Assembly (NCBI RefSeq): GCF_902459645.1
Contig: NZ_CABPSK010000007.1
Span: 1-64,000 of the forward strand
Source of the DNA: Pandoraea pneumonica
Lineage (GTDB): Bacteria > Pseudomonadota > Gammaproteobacteria > Burkholderiales > Burkholderiaceae
DNA: 64,000 bases
Direction of reading: 5' to 3'
Under the pieces are notes generated by a model. That model searched no databases. It had not been told where the DNA came from and saw nothing but the letters and a program-made list of their open reading frames with translations. Position 1 is the stretch's first letter, and the number at the start of each line of letters is the position of its first letter. This document shows positions 1-8,248 of this stretch, one piece after another. A program made the position numbers and the translations under genes.

Positions 1-69
1 GGCTTTCCAGCCCGTCGCACTTACTTGCTTCGCTGCTTTCGCTGCGTCGCTGTCGTTGCGAGAGACGAG

Positions 70-98
70 ATATTAGTGAAAACCCGGAACCAGCGCAA
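70..98 (-). promoter_or_regulatory. Strong leftward promoter, rRNA-operon-like
   Basis: Read on the minus strand, TTGCGC (93-98) and TAATAT (70-75) are separated by exactly 17 bases, a near-ideal sigma-70 arrangement. The transcript would leave the window at the left edge. The following sequence is a GCAACGACAGCGACGCAGCG-type leader with no start codon or ORF, which resembles rRNA leader regions of Burkholderiales. The link to an rRNA operon is inference, because the operon itself is outside the window. Confidence 0.5.
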
Positions 99-129
99 GC
101 CCTTTGTGAAAATAATTTGAAAACCCATG

Positions 130-157
130 AAAAAGCCCCGTCGAGACGGGGCTTTTT
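130..157 (-). terminator. Rho-independent terminator of the solute-binding protein gene
   Basis: An A-run, GCCCCGT, a 4-base loop and ACGGGGC followed by TTTTT form a symmetric hairpin that can end transcription on either strand. It lies 25 bases past the stop of the leftward solute-binding protein gene. Confidence 0.85.
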
Positions 158-181
158 CCTTATTCACAACCGCTCACACCC

Positions 182-982
182 TTACTTCTTGCCGAAGTAG
201 CGCTGATAGATGGCGTCGTAAGTCCCATCCGCCTTGATCGCCTCGATGCCTTTATTGATCTTGGCCAGCAGCTCGGCATCGCCCTTGCGCACGGCAATCC
301 CGTAATACTCCTTCGGGAAGTTGCTGTCCGCGACCGTGCGCAGCTTGGCATTCGGATTATTCGTGATGAAGTTCACCACCACACCGTTGTCGGCCACCAC
401 CGCGTCCACGCCACCCGCTTCAAGTTCCTTCATCGCCAACGGCGTGCCTTCGAAGCGTTTGACCGACGGGTTGTTCTTACCCATGAGCTTCTGCACGACC
501 TCATCGCCCGTCGTGGCCGTCTGCACGCCGACTTTGAGCGACTTCAAGTCATCAAAACTCTTCACGCTGGAATTCGCCGGCACGGCAATCAACTGCGACG
601 CCTCGAAGTAAGGCGTCGAGAAATCCATCTGCTTGCGGCGCTCATCCGTAATCGTGATCGCCGAGATAAGAATGTCGCGATCGCCTTGCACCAGCGAATT
701 GAAGATGCCTTCGAACGGCGTATTGATGAAACGTATCGCGATGCCCGCCTTGTCGGCCACGGCCTTCATCACATCGATATCGAAACCGGCAATCTGGCGG
801 TTATCGGTCTCAAACTCGAACGGCGCATAGGCTGCGTCCGAGCCGACCACGTAGACAGGCTGCGAACCGTCCGGCCCGACCGAGCGACCGGCCGCCGTTT
901 CTTCTTTCTTCCCGCAGGCACCCAACAACAGCCCTGAAGCCACGACCAGGGCCAGCGCAAATGCACGTCGATTCATCGACAT
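182..982 (-). CDS. Amino-acid ABC transporter solute-binding lipoprotein
   Basis: A 266-residue family-3 extracellular solute-binding protein that would capture an amino acid or similar small ligand in the periplasm for an ABC importer. The N-terminus has two Arg, a hydrophobic stretch and a lipobox ending LLGAC, so Cys23 should be lipidated. The SBP_bac_3 fold follows from about residue 42, with the family's typical GFDIDVMKAVADKAG segment. AAGGAC about seven bases upstream supports this start over the Met at codon 3. No permease or ATPase gene is adjacent, so the partner transporter is encoded elsewhere or the protein is an orphan. The ligand cannot be read from sequence. Confidence 0.9.
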   Translation of the reverse strand: MSMNRRAFALALVVASGLLLGACGKKEETAAGRSVGPDGSQPVYVVGSDAAYAPFEFETDNRQIAGFDIDVMKAVADKAGIAIRFINTPFEGIFNSLVQGDRDILISAITITDERRKQMDFSTPYFEASQLIAVPANSSVKSFDDLKSLKVGVQTATTGDEVVQKLMGKNNPSVKRFEGTPLAMKELEAGGVDAVVADNGVVVNFITNNPNAKLRTVADSNFPKEYYGIAVRKGDAELLAKINKGIEAIKADGTYDAIYQRYFGKK

Positions 983-1021
983 CGTCTTGTCCTTGCTGAA
1001 AAAACCGGCAGCCTAACATAC

Positions 1022-1046
1022 GACGGCCTCCAAAAAGGAGGCCGTC
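1022..1046 (-). terminator. Hairpin downstream of paaF
   Basis: A perfect 10-bp stem, GACGGCCTCC / GGAGGCCGTC, with a five-base loop lies 18 bases after the paaF stop and before the solute-binding protein start. There is no T-run after the stem on the minus strand, so termination strength is uncertain. Confidence 0.6.
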
Positions 1047-1064
1047 ACAGTTTCTCATGCAGTT

Positions 1065-1844
1065 TCAGCGATGCTTGAACACTGGCTTACGCTTCTCGAC
1101 GAAAGCGGCCATGCCTTCCTTCTGATCTTCAAGCGCGAACAGCGAATGGAACAGACGGCGCTCGAACTGCACGCCCTCGTCCAACGTCGATTCAAAGGCG
1201 CGATTGACCGCCTCTTTCGCGGCCATCACCACCGGCAGCGAGTATTCGCAAATCGTATTGGCCGCGCCAAGCGCTTCTTCTAGCAGCTTGTCGAGCGGCA
1301 CGATACGCGACACCAACCCCGCACGTTCAGCTTCCACCGCGTCCATAAAGCGCGCCGTCAGACACATATCCATGGCTTTCGCCTTCGACACGGCGCGCGT
1401 CAGACGCTGCGTGCCGCCCGCGCCCGGAATGACGCCCAGCTTGATTTCCGGCTGACCAAACTTGGCGTTGTCCGCCGCAATGATGAAATCGCACATCATC
1501 GCCAACTCGCACCCGCCGCCAAGCGCGAAGCCCGACACCGCCGCGATCACCGGCTTGCGAATGCGGCGCACCGTCTCCCAGTTGCGCGTGATGTAGTCGC
1601 CCTTGAAGACGTCGGCAAACGTGTACTTCGACATCATGCCGATGTCGGCACCGGCGGCGAATGCCTTCTCGCTGCCCGTGATGACCATACAGCCGATGGC
1701 TTCATCGGTATCGAATGCGGTGAGCGCCGTGCCCAGTTCATCCATCAGCGCGTCGTTCAATGCGTTGAGGGCCTTCGGGCGGTTCAGCGTAATCAGACCG
1801 ACGCGACCACGCGTCTCCACCAGAATGTTCTCGTACGTCGTCAT
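1065..1844 (-). CDS. paaF: Enoyl-CoA hydratase, PaaF-like (phenylacetate degradation)
   Basis: A 259-residue crotonase-family protein predicted to hydrate 2,3-dehydroadipyl-CoA in the last steps of aerobic phenylacetyl-CoA breakdown. The oxyanion segment AAGAD (63-67) and both catalytic acids, Glu113 (GGGCE) and Glu133 (QPEIKLG), are present. The C-terminus ends in the typical [10 protein letters not shown]. It is transcribed away from paaN across a 403-base region holding a symmetrical operator-like dyad. The same paaF / paa divergent layout is known in Burkholderia. Crotonases are hard to tell apart, so a general short-chain enoyl-CoA hydratase is possible, but the neighbourhood favours PaaF. 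Confidence 0.8.
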   Translation of the reverse strand: MTTYENILVETRGRVGLITLNRPKALNALNDALMDELGTALTAFDTDEAIGCMVITGSEKAFAAGADIGMMSKYTFADVFKGDYITRNWETVRRIRKPVIAAVSGFALGGGCELAMMCDFIIAADNAKFGQPEIKLGVIPGAGGTQRLTRAVSKAKAMDMCLTARFMDAVEAERAGLVSRIVPLDKLLEEALGAANTICEYSLPVVMAAKEAVNRAFESTLDEGVQFERRLFHSLFALEDQKEGMAAFVEKRKPVFKHR

Positions 1845-2098
1845 CCTCTTATTCCTCCAGTCAAAGTCTCGTCTTGTGATTCAGGGGCTGGCGGCGCGCT
1901 CGGCTGACCATGGATAGCGGTCGGCCGCGCGTCGACTGTAGTGGATAGGCATGATGCCATCGATCCCCCGCCCACGCATCTCTCGTTCCGCCATGCAAAC
2001 GGCCTGCCGACGGTCGTTCCGGCGCCCCTTCGAGCCGCCGAAATATTCGGGGAAAACCCGGCATCATCACGTGCCACGCCCGAAAGATTTGATGCTAT

Positions 2099-2128
2099 AT
2101 TAACAAACCAACCGGTCGGTCAATTAAT
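2099..2128. promoter_or_regulatory. Symmetric dyad in the paaF-paaN intergenic region, putative PaaR (TetR) operator
   Basis: The dyad is centred between 2113 and 2114. ATTAA (2099-2103) mirrors TTAAT (2124-2128), and the core ACCAACCGGTCGGT (2107-2120) has a single mismatched pair; 11 of 15 positions pair. On the minus strand TTGACC (2118-2123) followed 15-16 bases later by TAATAT can be read as the paaF promoter, so a bound protein would cover its -35. TetR-type PaaR control of paa genes is known in Burkholderia; assigning this site to PaaR is inference. The rest of 1845-2247 shows no gene. Confidence 0.6.
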
Positions 2129-2247
2129 GTTGACGCCGACTAAATGACAGCACGTCGTCTGCGCTGCCCGCAAGTCCTCGTTCGCGAGGGGGTGTAGGCA
2201 GACAGCTAACCCGCCAGCCGCACTCCGACACGGACAAACCCGCCACC

Positions 2248-3942
2248 ATGACCCATCCCCTCTTCGCCAAACACCAAGAGACTCTTGAGCGCGCCCTTCA
2301 GGCCATCGCCACGCGTGGTTATTGGAGCCCGTTTACCGAAATGCCGAGCCCGCGCGCCTATGGCGAGACGGCGGCGGCCGACGGTGAAGCCGCTTTCAAA
2401 CAGTATCTGAACGCCGCATTCCCGCTCGAACAAGCTGGCAGCACCGGTAGCGCCGGTCAGGAAACGTCGCCGTTCGGCTTCGCCCTCGGCACGACCTACC
2501 CCGGTTTCGAGATCGACACCCTGCTCGCCCGCGTGAGCGATGCGCACAAGACGTACCGCGCCGCCACCCCGGACGCCTGGGTCGGTGTCTCGCTCGAAAT
2601 TCTCAAGCGCCTGAACGCACGCAGCTTCGAGATGGCCAACGCCGTGATGCACACGACCGGCCAGGCCTTCATGATGGCGTTCCAAGCTGGCGGCCCGCAC
2701 GCCCAAGACCGTGGCCTCGAAGCCGTGGCCTACGCGTGGGACGAACTGCGCCGCATCCCGGCTGACGCTTACTGGGAAAAGCCGCAGGGCAAGAACCCGC
2801 CGCTGGCGATGGAAAAGCGTTACACCGTCGTGCCGCGCGGCGTCGCGCTGGTGCTCGGCTGCTGCACGTTCCCGACGTGGAATGGCTACCCGGGCCTGTT
2901 CGCGAGCCTTGCCACCGGCAATGCCGTCATCGTCAAGCCGCATCCGGGCGCGATTCTGCCGCTCGCGATCACTGTGAAGATTGCCCGTGAAGTGTTGAAG
3001 GAAGCCGGTTTCGATCCGGACGTCGTCACGCTGGCTGCGACCAACCCGAACGACGGCGAGATCGTCCAGCAACTGGCCAAGCGGGGCGAAGTGCGTGTGA
3101 TCGACTTCACCGGCAGCACGGCCAACGGCGACTGGCTGGAGACGAATGCCCGTCAGGCGCAGGTCTATACCGAGAAGGCTGGCGTGAATCAGATCGTGAT
3201 CGATTCGACAGACGACCTGAAGGGCGTGGCCCGCAACATCGGCTTCTCGCTGGCGCTCTACTCGGGCCAGATGTGCACGGCCCCGCAAAACATCTATATC
3301 CCGCGCGACGGCATCCAGACGGCCGACGGCCATGTGTCGTTCGACGACGTGGTCGCAGCGATTGCCGGTAGCGTGCAAAAGACGTGTAGCGACCCGGCCA
3401 AGGCGGTCGAACTGCTCGGCGCCATTCAGAACGAAGGCGTGGTCGCGCGCATCGACGAAGCCCGCAAGGTGGGTCGCGTCGTCCTCGACAGCCAGACACT
3501 CCAACACCCGGCCTTTGCCGACGCCCGCGTACGCACGCCGCTGATCGTGGCGCTCGACGTGGCCGATGAAGCCGTCTACACGCGTGAATGGTTTGGCCCG
3601 ATCGCCTTCGTGATCGCCGTCGACAGCGGCAAGCAAGCCTTCGAACTGGCCGGTCGCATTGCTGCCGAACATGGCGCACTCACGTTGTCGGCTTACACGA
3701 CGACGGCCGAAGGCGAAGCCCAAGCGCTCGACGCCGCCATCGAAGGCCGTGTGGCCCTCTCGCTGAACCTGACCGGCGGCGTGTTCGTGAACCAGTCGGC
3801 GGCTTACTCGGATTACCACGGCACCGGCGGCAACCCGGCGGCGAACGCGAGCCTGGCCGACGCGGCCTTTGTGTCGAATCGCTTCCGTGTCGTGCAGAGC
3901 CGCCACCACGTGCCGGCCAAGTCCGACGCGGGCGCCGCCTGA
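2248..3942 (+). CDS. paaN: Phenylacetate degradation aldehyde dehydrogenase PaaN (PaaZ-type)
   Basis: A 564-residue aldehyde dehydrogenase of the PaaN group, expected to oxidise the ring-opened semialdehyde 3-oxo-5,6-dehydrosuberyl-CoA semialdehyde. The catalytic cysteine is Cys343 in SGQMCTAPQN, and Glu309 sits where ALDHs carry the general base. E. coli PaaZ (about 680 residues) has an extra C-terminal hotdog hydratase domain that opens oxepin-CoA. This protein ends right after the ALDH fold, so that hydrolase must be a separate polypeptide. It is first in the rightward paaN-J-G-I-K run. The next gene starts 180 bases on, after a small hairpin. Confidence 0.88.
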   Translation: MTHPLFAKHQETLERALQAIATRGYWSPFTEMPSPRAYGETAAADGEAAFKQYLNAAFPLEQAGSTGSAGQETSPFGFALGTTYPGFEIDTLLARVSDAHKTYRAATPDAWVGVSLEILKRLNARSFEMANAVMHTTGQAFMMAFQAGGPHAQDRGLEAVAYAWDELRRIPADAYWEKPQGKNPPLAMEKRYTVVPRGVALVLGCCTFPTWNGYPGLFASLATGNAVIVKPHPGAILPLAITVKIAREVLKEAGFDPDVVTLAATNPNDGEIVQQLAKRGEVRVIDFTGSTANGDWLETNARQAQVYTEKAGVNQIVIDSTDDLKGVARNIGFSLALYSGQMCTAPQNIYIPRDGIQTADGHVSFDDVVAAIAGSVQKTCSDPAKAVELLGAIQNEGVVARIDEARKVGRVVLDSQTLQHPAFADARVRTPLIVALDVADEAVYTREWFGPIAFVIAVDSGKQAFELAGRIAAEHGALTLSAYTTTAEGEAQALDAAIEGRVALSLNLTGGVFVNQSAAYSDYHGTGGNPAANASLADAAFVSNRFRVVQSRHHVPAKSDAGAA

Positions 3943-4003
3943 TCTTCATTCGGACAACATCCCCCTTCTATATATAGAGAGAGCGAACGCGCACACCGGC
4001 TGC

Positions 4004-4029
4004 GGGAAGTCACTACCATGGTGACTCCC
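4004..4029 (+). other. Stem-loop between paaN and paaJ
   Basis: GGG(A)AGTCAC at 4004-4013 pairs with GTGACTCCC at 4021-4029 around a seven-base loop, with one bulged A. There is no T-run. It could be an mRNA processing or stability hairpin that sets paaJ expression relative to paaN. An upstream in-frame ATG at 4018 falls in the loop and lacks a ribosome site. Confidence 0.4.
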
Positions 4030-4122
4030 TGCGGCACCGACGGCAGGCGGGGCACCAAGCACCCGGCACCCGCCGCCTCCGCACCGCGCGAACCCCGCCT
4101 TTCAAGACAGGAACGAGACATC

Positions 4123-5325
4123 ATGACCGAAGCCTTCATCTGCGACGCGATCCGCACCCCCATCGGCCGTTACGGCGGTGCCCTGAAGGACGTTCGCGCC
4201 GACAACCTCGGTGCCATTCCCCTCAAAGCGCTCATGGCGCGCAACCCGAATGTCGATTGGACGCTGATCGACGACGTGATCTACGGCTGCGCGAACCAAG
4301 CCGGTGAAGACAACCGCAACGTGGCGCGCATGTCCGCGCTGCTCGCCGAGTTGCCCATCGACGTGCCGGGTGCCACGCTCAACCGCCTGTGCGGCTCGGG
4401 GATGGATGCCATCGGCAGCGCTTCGCGCGCGATCAAGGCGGGAGAAGCCGGTCTGATGATTGCCGGTGGCGTCGAGTCGATGACGCGTGCCCCGTTCGTG
4501 ATGGGCAAGGCCGACAGCGCCTTCGCCCGTCAAGCCGCCATCTTCGACACGACGATCGGCTGGCGTTTCATCAACCCGCTGATGAAGGCGCAATACGGTG
4601 TGGATTCGATGCCGGAAACGGCTGAGAACGTTGCCGACGACTTCAAGATCAACCGCGCCGATCAAGATCTGTTCGCGCTGCGCAGCCAAGAGAAAGCCGC
4701 TCGTGCACAAGCCGACGGCACGCTGGCTCAAGAAATCACCCCCGTCTCCATTGCTCAGAAGAAGGGCGACGCGATCGTCGTCGAGCACGATGAGCATCCG
4801 CGCGCCACGAGCCTCGAAGCGCTGGCCAAGCTCAAGGGCGTTGTGCGCCCCGATGGCACGGTGACCGCCGGTAACGCCTCGGGCGTGAACGACGGCGCGT
4901 GCGCCCTGCTGCTGGCGAGCGAGAGCGCCGCCAAGCTGCACGGCCTGACCCCGCGCGCTCGCGTGCTGGGCATGGCAACGGCGGGTGTCGCACCGCGCAT
5001 CATGGGCATCGGCCCGGCACCGGCCACGCTCAAGCTGCTCAAGCAACTGAACATGACGCTCGACCAGTTCGACGTGATCGAACTCAACGAAGCGTTTGCC
5101 AGCCAAGGGCTCGCCGTGCTGCGTCAACTCGGCATTGCCGACGACGATGCGCGCGTGAACCCGAACGGCGGCGCCATTGCGCTGGGCCATCCGCTGGGTG
5201 CCTCGGGCGCGCGTCTCGTGACGACGGCCATGTATCAACTGCACCGCACCGGCGGCCGCTACGCCCTTTGCACGATGTGCATCGGCGTGGGTCAAGGCAT
5301 CGCCATTGCTATCGAGCGCGTCTAA
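4123..5325 (+). CDS. paaJ: 3-oxoadipyl-CoA / 3-oxo-5,6-dehydrosuberyl-CoA thiolase
   Basis: A 400-residue thiolase that would release acetyl-CoA twice in the phenylacetate lower pathway, giving succinyl-CoA plus acetyl-CoA. The acyl-accepting Cys90 lies in NRLCGSG, the His of GHPLGASGAR and the second Cys of CTMCIGVGQG complete the active site, and NEAFA is intact. ATG 4123 is preferred because it gives the family's usual 400 residues and a TEAFICDAIRTPIGR start. The longer frame from 4018 would add 35 Pro/Arg-rich residues unlike any thiolase. It lies between paaN and paaG on the same strand. Confidence 0.92.
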   Translation: MTEAFICDAIRTPIGRYGGALKDVRADNLGAIPLKALMARNPNVDWTLIDDVIYGCANQAGEDNRNVARMSALLAELPIDVPGATLNRLCGSGMDAIGSASRAIKAGEAGLMIAGGVESMTRAPFVMGKADSAFARQAAIFDTTIGWRFINPLMKAQYGVDSMPETAENVADDFKINRADQDLFALRSQEKAARAQADGTLAQEITPVSIAQKKGDAIVVEHDEHPRATSLEALAKLKGVVRPDGTVTAGNASGVNDGACALLLASESAAKLHGLTPRARVLGMATAGVAPRIMGIGPAPATLKLLKQLNMTLDQFDVIELNEAFASQGLAVLRQLGIADDDARVNPNGGAIALGHPLGASGARLVTTAMYQLHRTGGRYALCTMCIGVGQGIAIAIERV

Positions 5326-5365
5326 ACGCGCCGCTACCGCACGAGACACCCGGAGGAAGCCCCCG

Positions 5366-6148
5366 ATGACTGCCACGATTCAACTGACGCTGGAAGCCAA
5401 CGTCGCCACGATCACGCTCAACCGCCCGGAGAAGCTCAACAGCTTCACCCGGCAGATGCATGCCGAACTGCGCGATGCGCTCGACACCGCACAGGCGAAG
5501 GGCGCGCGCGCCATCGTGCTGACCGGTGCCGGACGCGGCTTCTGTGCAGGGCAGGATCTGGCGGACCTCGACTTCACCCCGGGCGCTTCGACCGATCTGG
5601 GCGCGCTGATCGACGAGAACTTCAACCCGCTGGTACGCAAGCTGCGCGCCATGCCGATGCCGGTGATCGCTGCCGTGAACGGCATCGCGGCGGGCGCCGG
5701 AGCCAATTTGGCGTTGGCGTGCGACATCGTGCTGGCCGCCAGCTCGGTCAACTTCATTCAGGCATTCGTGAAGATCGGCCTGCTGCCCGACACCGGTGGC
5801 ACGTGGTTCCTGCCGCAACGCATCGGCATGGCACGTGCGATGGCGCTGGCCATGCTCGGCGACAAGCTCTCTGCGGAGCAAGCCGCCGAGTGGGGCCTGA
5901 TCTGGCGCTGTGTCGACGACGAGGCGCTGATGGACGAAGCCCAGAAGCTTGCCGCGAATCTCGCCACGCAGCCCACCAAGGCACTCGCCACGATCAAGGA
6001 AGCGCTGTACGCGTCGGCAACCAACACGCTCGACCAGCAACTCGACCTCGAGCGCGACAGCCAACGCGCATTGGGCGCTTCGTATGACTATGCCGAAGGC
6101 GTGAACGCGTTCCTCCAGAAACGCGCGCCAAAGTTCGAGGGCCGCTGA
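5366..6148 (+). CDS. paaG: Ring-1,2-epoxyphenylacetyl-CoA isomerase (oxepin-CoA forming)
   Basis: A 260-residue crotonase-superfamily protein placed as PaaG, which converts ring-1,2-epoxyphenylacetyl-CoA to 2-oxepin-2(3H)-ylideneacetyl-CoA and also shifts double bonds later in the pathway. The oxyanion segment AGQDLADL and the AAGAGANLALACD core are visible. The Asp-containing LPDTGGTW segment, where hydratases carry a catalytic Glu, is typical of PaaG isomerases. GGAGGAAG 7 bases upstream fixes the ATG at 5366. It follows paaJ by 40 bases and precedes paaI by about 110 bases, so it is very likely one transcript. Confidence 0.88.
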   Translation: MTATIQLTLEANVATITLNRPEKLNSFTRQMHAELRDALDTAQAKGARAIVLTGAGRGFCAGQDLADLDFTPGASTDLGALIDENFNPLVRKLRAMPMPVIAAVNGIAAGAGANLALACDIVLAASSVNFIQAFVKIGLLPDTGGTWFLPQRIGMARAMALAMLGDKLSAEQAAEWGLIWRCVDDEALMDEAQKLAANLATQPTKALATIKEALYASATNTLDQQLDLERDSQRALGASYDYAEGVNAFLQKRAPKFEGR

Positions 6149-6257
6149 TCGGCCCCTCGATCTAAAGAGAAAAGCAGCGACGCGAACCGAACGCCAAAAC
6201 CATAAGCGCCGCGCGAGAGACCAGCACCATTACAAGACGAACGAGACGAGAGACACC

Positions 6258-6716
6258 ATGAGCCTGACCGCCCCCGCAGGAAAAGCCGTATCCGACATGT
6301 CGCCCGAAGAACTGGCGCGCGCCACGGGCGATGCGATGTACAGCACCGACCGTGCGAGCCAATGGCTGGGCATGGAGTTGCAGGAAGTGCGTCCCGGCTA
6401 CGCCCGCATGAGCATGCGCGTGCGCGACGAATTCCTCAACGGTCACGCCATCTGCCACGGCGGCCTGATGTTCACGCTGGCCGACTCGACGTTCGCTTTC
6501 GCCTGCAACAGCTACAACATCAACACGGTGGCGGCCGGTTGCAGCATCGAATTCATCAAGCCGGTGTTCGGCGGCGACACGCTCACGGCTGAAGCGCAGG
6601 AGCAAATGCTGTCGGGCCGTCACGGCGTCTACGACATTCGCGTGACCAACGCGGCAGGCGAAGTGGTGGCGATGTTCCGCGGCAAGTCCGCACAGATCAA
6701 GGGCAACGTCATCTGA
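6258..6716 (+). CDS. paaI: Hydroxyphenylacetyl-CoA thioesterase
   Basis: A 152-residue single hotdog-fold thioesterase of the PaaI family. It is thought to hydrolyse dead-end CoA esters such as hydroxyphenylacetyl-CoA and so rescue CoA when the pathway stalls. The signature HGGLMFTLADSTFAFA is intact and Asp76 is the expected catalytic acid. The length matches the family. It sits between paaG and paaK on the same strand, as in Burkholderia paa clusters. Substrate preference is inferred from family and context. Confidence 0.9.
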   Translation: MSLTAPAGKAVSDMSPEELARATGDAMYSTDRASQWLGMELQEVRPGYARMSMRVRDEFLNGHAICHGGLMFTLADSTFAFACNSYNINTVAAGCSIEFIKPVFGGDTLTAEAQEQMLSGRHGVYDIRVTNAAGEVVAMFRGKSAQIKGNVI

Positions 6717-6797
6717 CGCTGTCCGGCAACGCGCGAGCCCACGCTCGCGAGTCACAACAAACAGTACGTGTAAGTCGTAAGCCCCAAGGAGACAGAC

Positions 6798-8093
6798 ATG
6801 ACCACCGCCTTGCCGCTCGATCCGATCGAGAAAGCGAGCCTCGACGAACTGCGCACGCTTCAGCTTGAGCGGCTGAAGACCACGCTGCGGCATGCCTATG
6901 AGAACTCGCCGGTGTACCGGCGCAAGTTCGACGAGGCTGGCGTCCATCCGGATGATCTGAGCACGCTGGCCGATCTGGCCAAGTTCCCGTTCACGACCAA
7001 GAAGGATCTGCGCGACAGCTACCCGTTCGGCATGTTTGCGGTGCCGATGGAGCAGGTCTCGCGCATTCACGCCTCGTCGGGCACGACGGGCAAGCCGACG
7101 GTGGTGGGCTACACGGCCAACGACATCAGCAATTGGGCCGATCTGGTGGCGCGTTCCATTCGCGCCTCGGGCGCGCGTCGCGGCGACAAAGTGCATGTGA
7201 GCTACGGCTACGGCCTGTTCACGGGCGGCTTGGGCGCTCACTACGGTGCCGAGCGTGCCGGCCTGACGGTGATTCCGTTCGGCGGCGGCCAGACCGAGAA
7301 GCAGGTGCAACTGATTCAAGACTTCAAGCCCGACATCATCATGGTCACGCCGAGCTACATGCTCGCAATTGCCGACGAGTTGGAACGTCAGGGCATGGCG
7401 GCTGCCGATTCGTCGCTGCGCATCGGTATCTTCGGCGCAGAGCCGTGGACCAACGACATGCGCGTGGCGATCGAGAAGCGCATGGGCATCGACGCGGTCG
7501 ATATCTATGGCTTGTCGGAAGTGATGGGCCCGGGTGTGGCGTGCGAATGCGCCGAGACGAAAGACGGCCCGACCATCTGGGAAGACCATTTCTTCCCCGA
7601 AATCATCGATCCGGAGACGGGCGAAGTGCTGCCCGACGGCGAGTTCGGCGAACTGGTGTTCACGTCGCTCACGAAGGAAGCGTTGCCGATCATCCGTTAC
7701 CGCACGCGCGACCTCACGCGTTTGCTGCCGGGCACGGCGCGCACGATGCGCCGCATGGAGAAGATCACCGGCCGCTCGGACGACATGATGATCATTCGTG
7801 GCGTGAACGTGTTCCCGTCGCAGATCGAAGAGTTGCTGCTGCGCCAGCCGGTGCTCTCGCCGCACTATCAGATCGTGCTGGACAAGGAAGGCCCGATGGA
7901 CACGATGGAAGTCGACGTCGAAGCCGCTGTGGGCTGCAACGACGACGCCGCGTTGAAGACGGCTGGCAGCGAACTCAAGCGCGACATCAAGACGCTGATC
8001 GGCGTGTCGTGCGCGGTACGCGTGCGTCCGGTGGGCGGTATCGAGCGCTCGGTGGGCAAGGCACGCCGCGTGGTGGATAAGCGCCCGCGCTAA
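6798..8093 (+). CDS. paaK: Phenylacetate-CoA ligase
   Basis: A 431-residue adenylate-forming ligase that activates phenylacetate with ATP and CoA, the entry step of the pathway. The nucleotide loop SSGTTGKPT (93-101), the YGLSEVMGPG motif and the C-terminal GRSDDMMIIRGVNVFPSQIE segment are all intact. The length is usual for PaaK. CAAGGAG lies about nine bases before the ATG. It is the last gene of the run and is followed 43 bases later by a strong terminator. The ring epoxidase genes paaABCDE are not in the window, so the pathway is spread over more than one locus. Confidence 0.95.
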   Translation: MTTALPLDPIEKASLDELRTLQLERLKTTLRHAYENSPVYRRKFDEAGVHPDDLSTLADLAKFPFTTKKDLRDSYPFGMFAVPMEQVSRIHASSGTTGKPTVVGYTANDISNWADLVARSIRASGARRGDKVHVSYGYGLFTGGLGAHYGAERAGLTVIPFGGGQTEKQVQLIQDFKPDIIMVTPSYMLAIADELERQGMAAADSSLRIGIFGAEPWTNDMRVAIEKRMGIDAVDIYGLSEVMGPGVACECAETKDGPTIWEDHFFPEIIDPETGEVLPDGEFGELVFTSLTKEALPIIRYRTRDLTRLLPGTARTMRRMEKITGRSDDMMIIRGVNVFPSQIEELLLRQPVLSPHYQIVLDKEGPMDTMEVDVEAAVGCNDDAALKTAGSELKRDIKTLIGVSCAVRVRPVGGIERSVGKARRVVDKRPR

Positions 8094-8135
8094 GTCTGAC
8101 GTTGCATCAAACGCGCCGCCGTCGCTGCGGCGATA

Positions 8136-8169
8136 AAAAAGCCCGCGATATCGCTATCGCGGGCTTTTT
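8136..8169 (+). terminator. Rho-independent terminator of the paa operon
   Basis: A perfect stem AAAAAGCCCGCGATA / TATCGCGGGCTTTTT with a 4-base loop and trailing TTTTTG. Its symmetry means it can also serve leftward transcription. Confidence 0.92.
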
Positions 8170-8248
8170 GTTTTCAGCGCGAAGAACTAGGGCGCCTCAA
8201 TCGATGCGGCAGTGATTCAGCGCCGCAACGTTCCCCTGCCCTCACGGC

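Noticed and set aside
2206-3909. 567-codon leftward frame antisense to paaN
   Set aside because: Its translation is Arg/His/Gly/Val-rich, with no family pattern, and it mirrors a clear PaaN gene. Long antisense frames are common in GC-rich DNA.
4018-4122. Upstream start for the PaaJ thiolase
   Set aside because: The added residues are Pro/Arg/Ala-rich and the ATG lies in a hairpin loop; thiolases start at MTEAFICDAIRTP.
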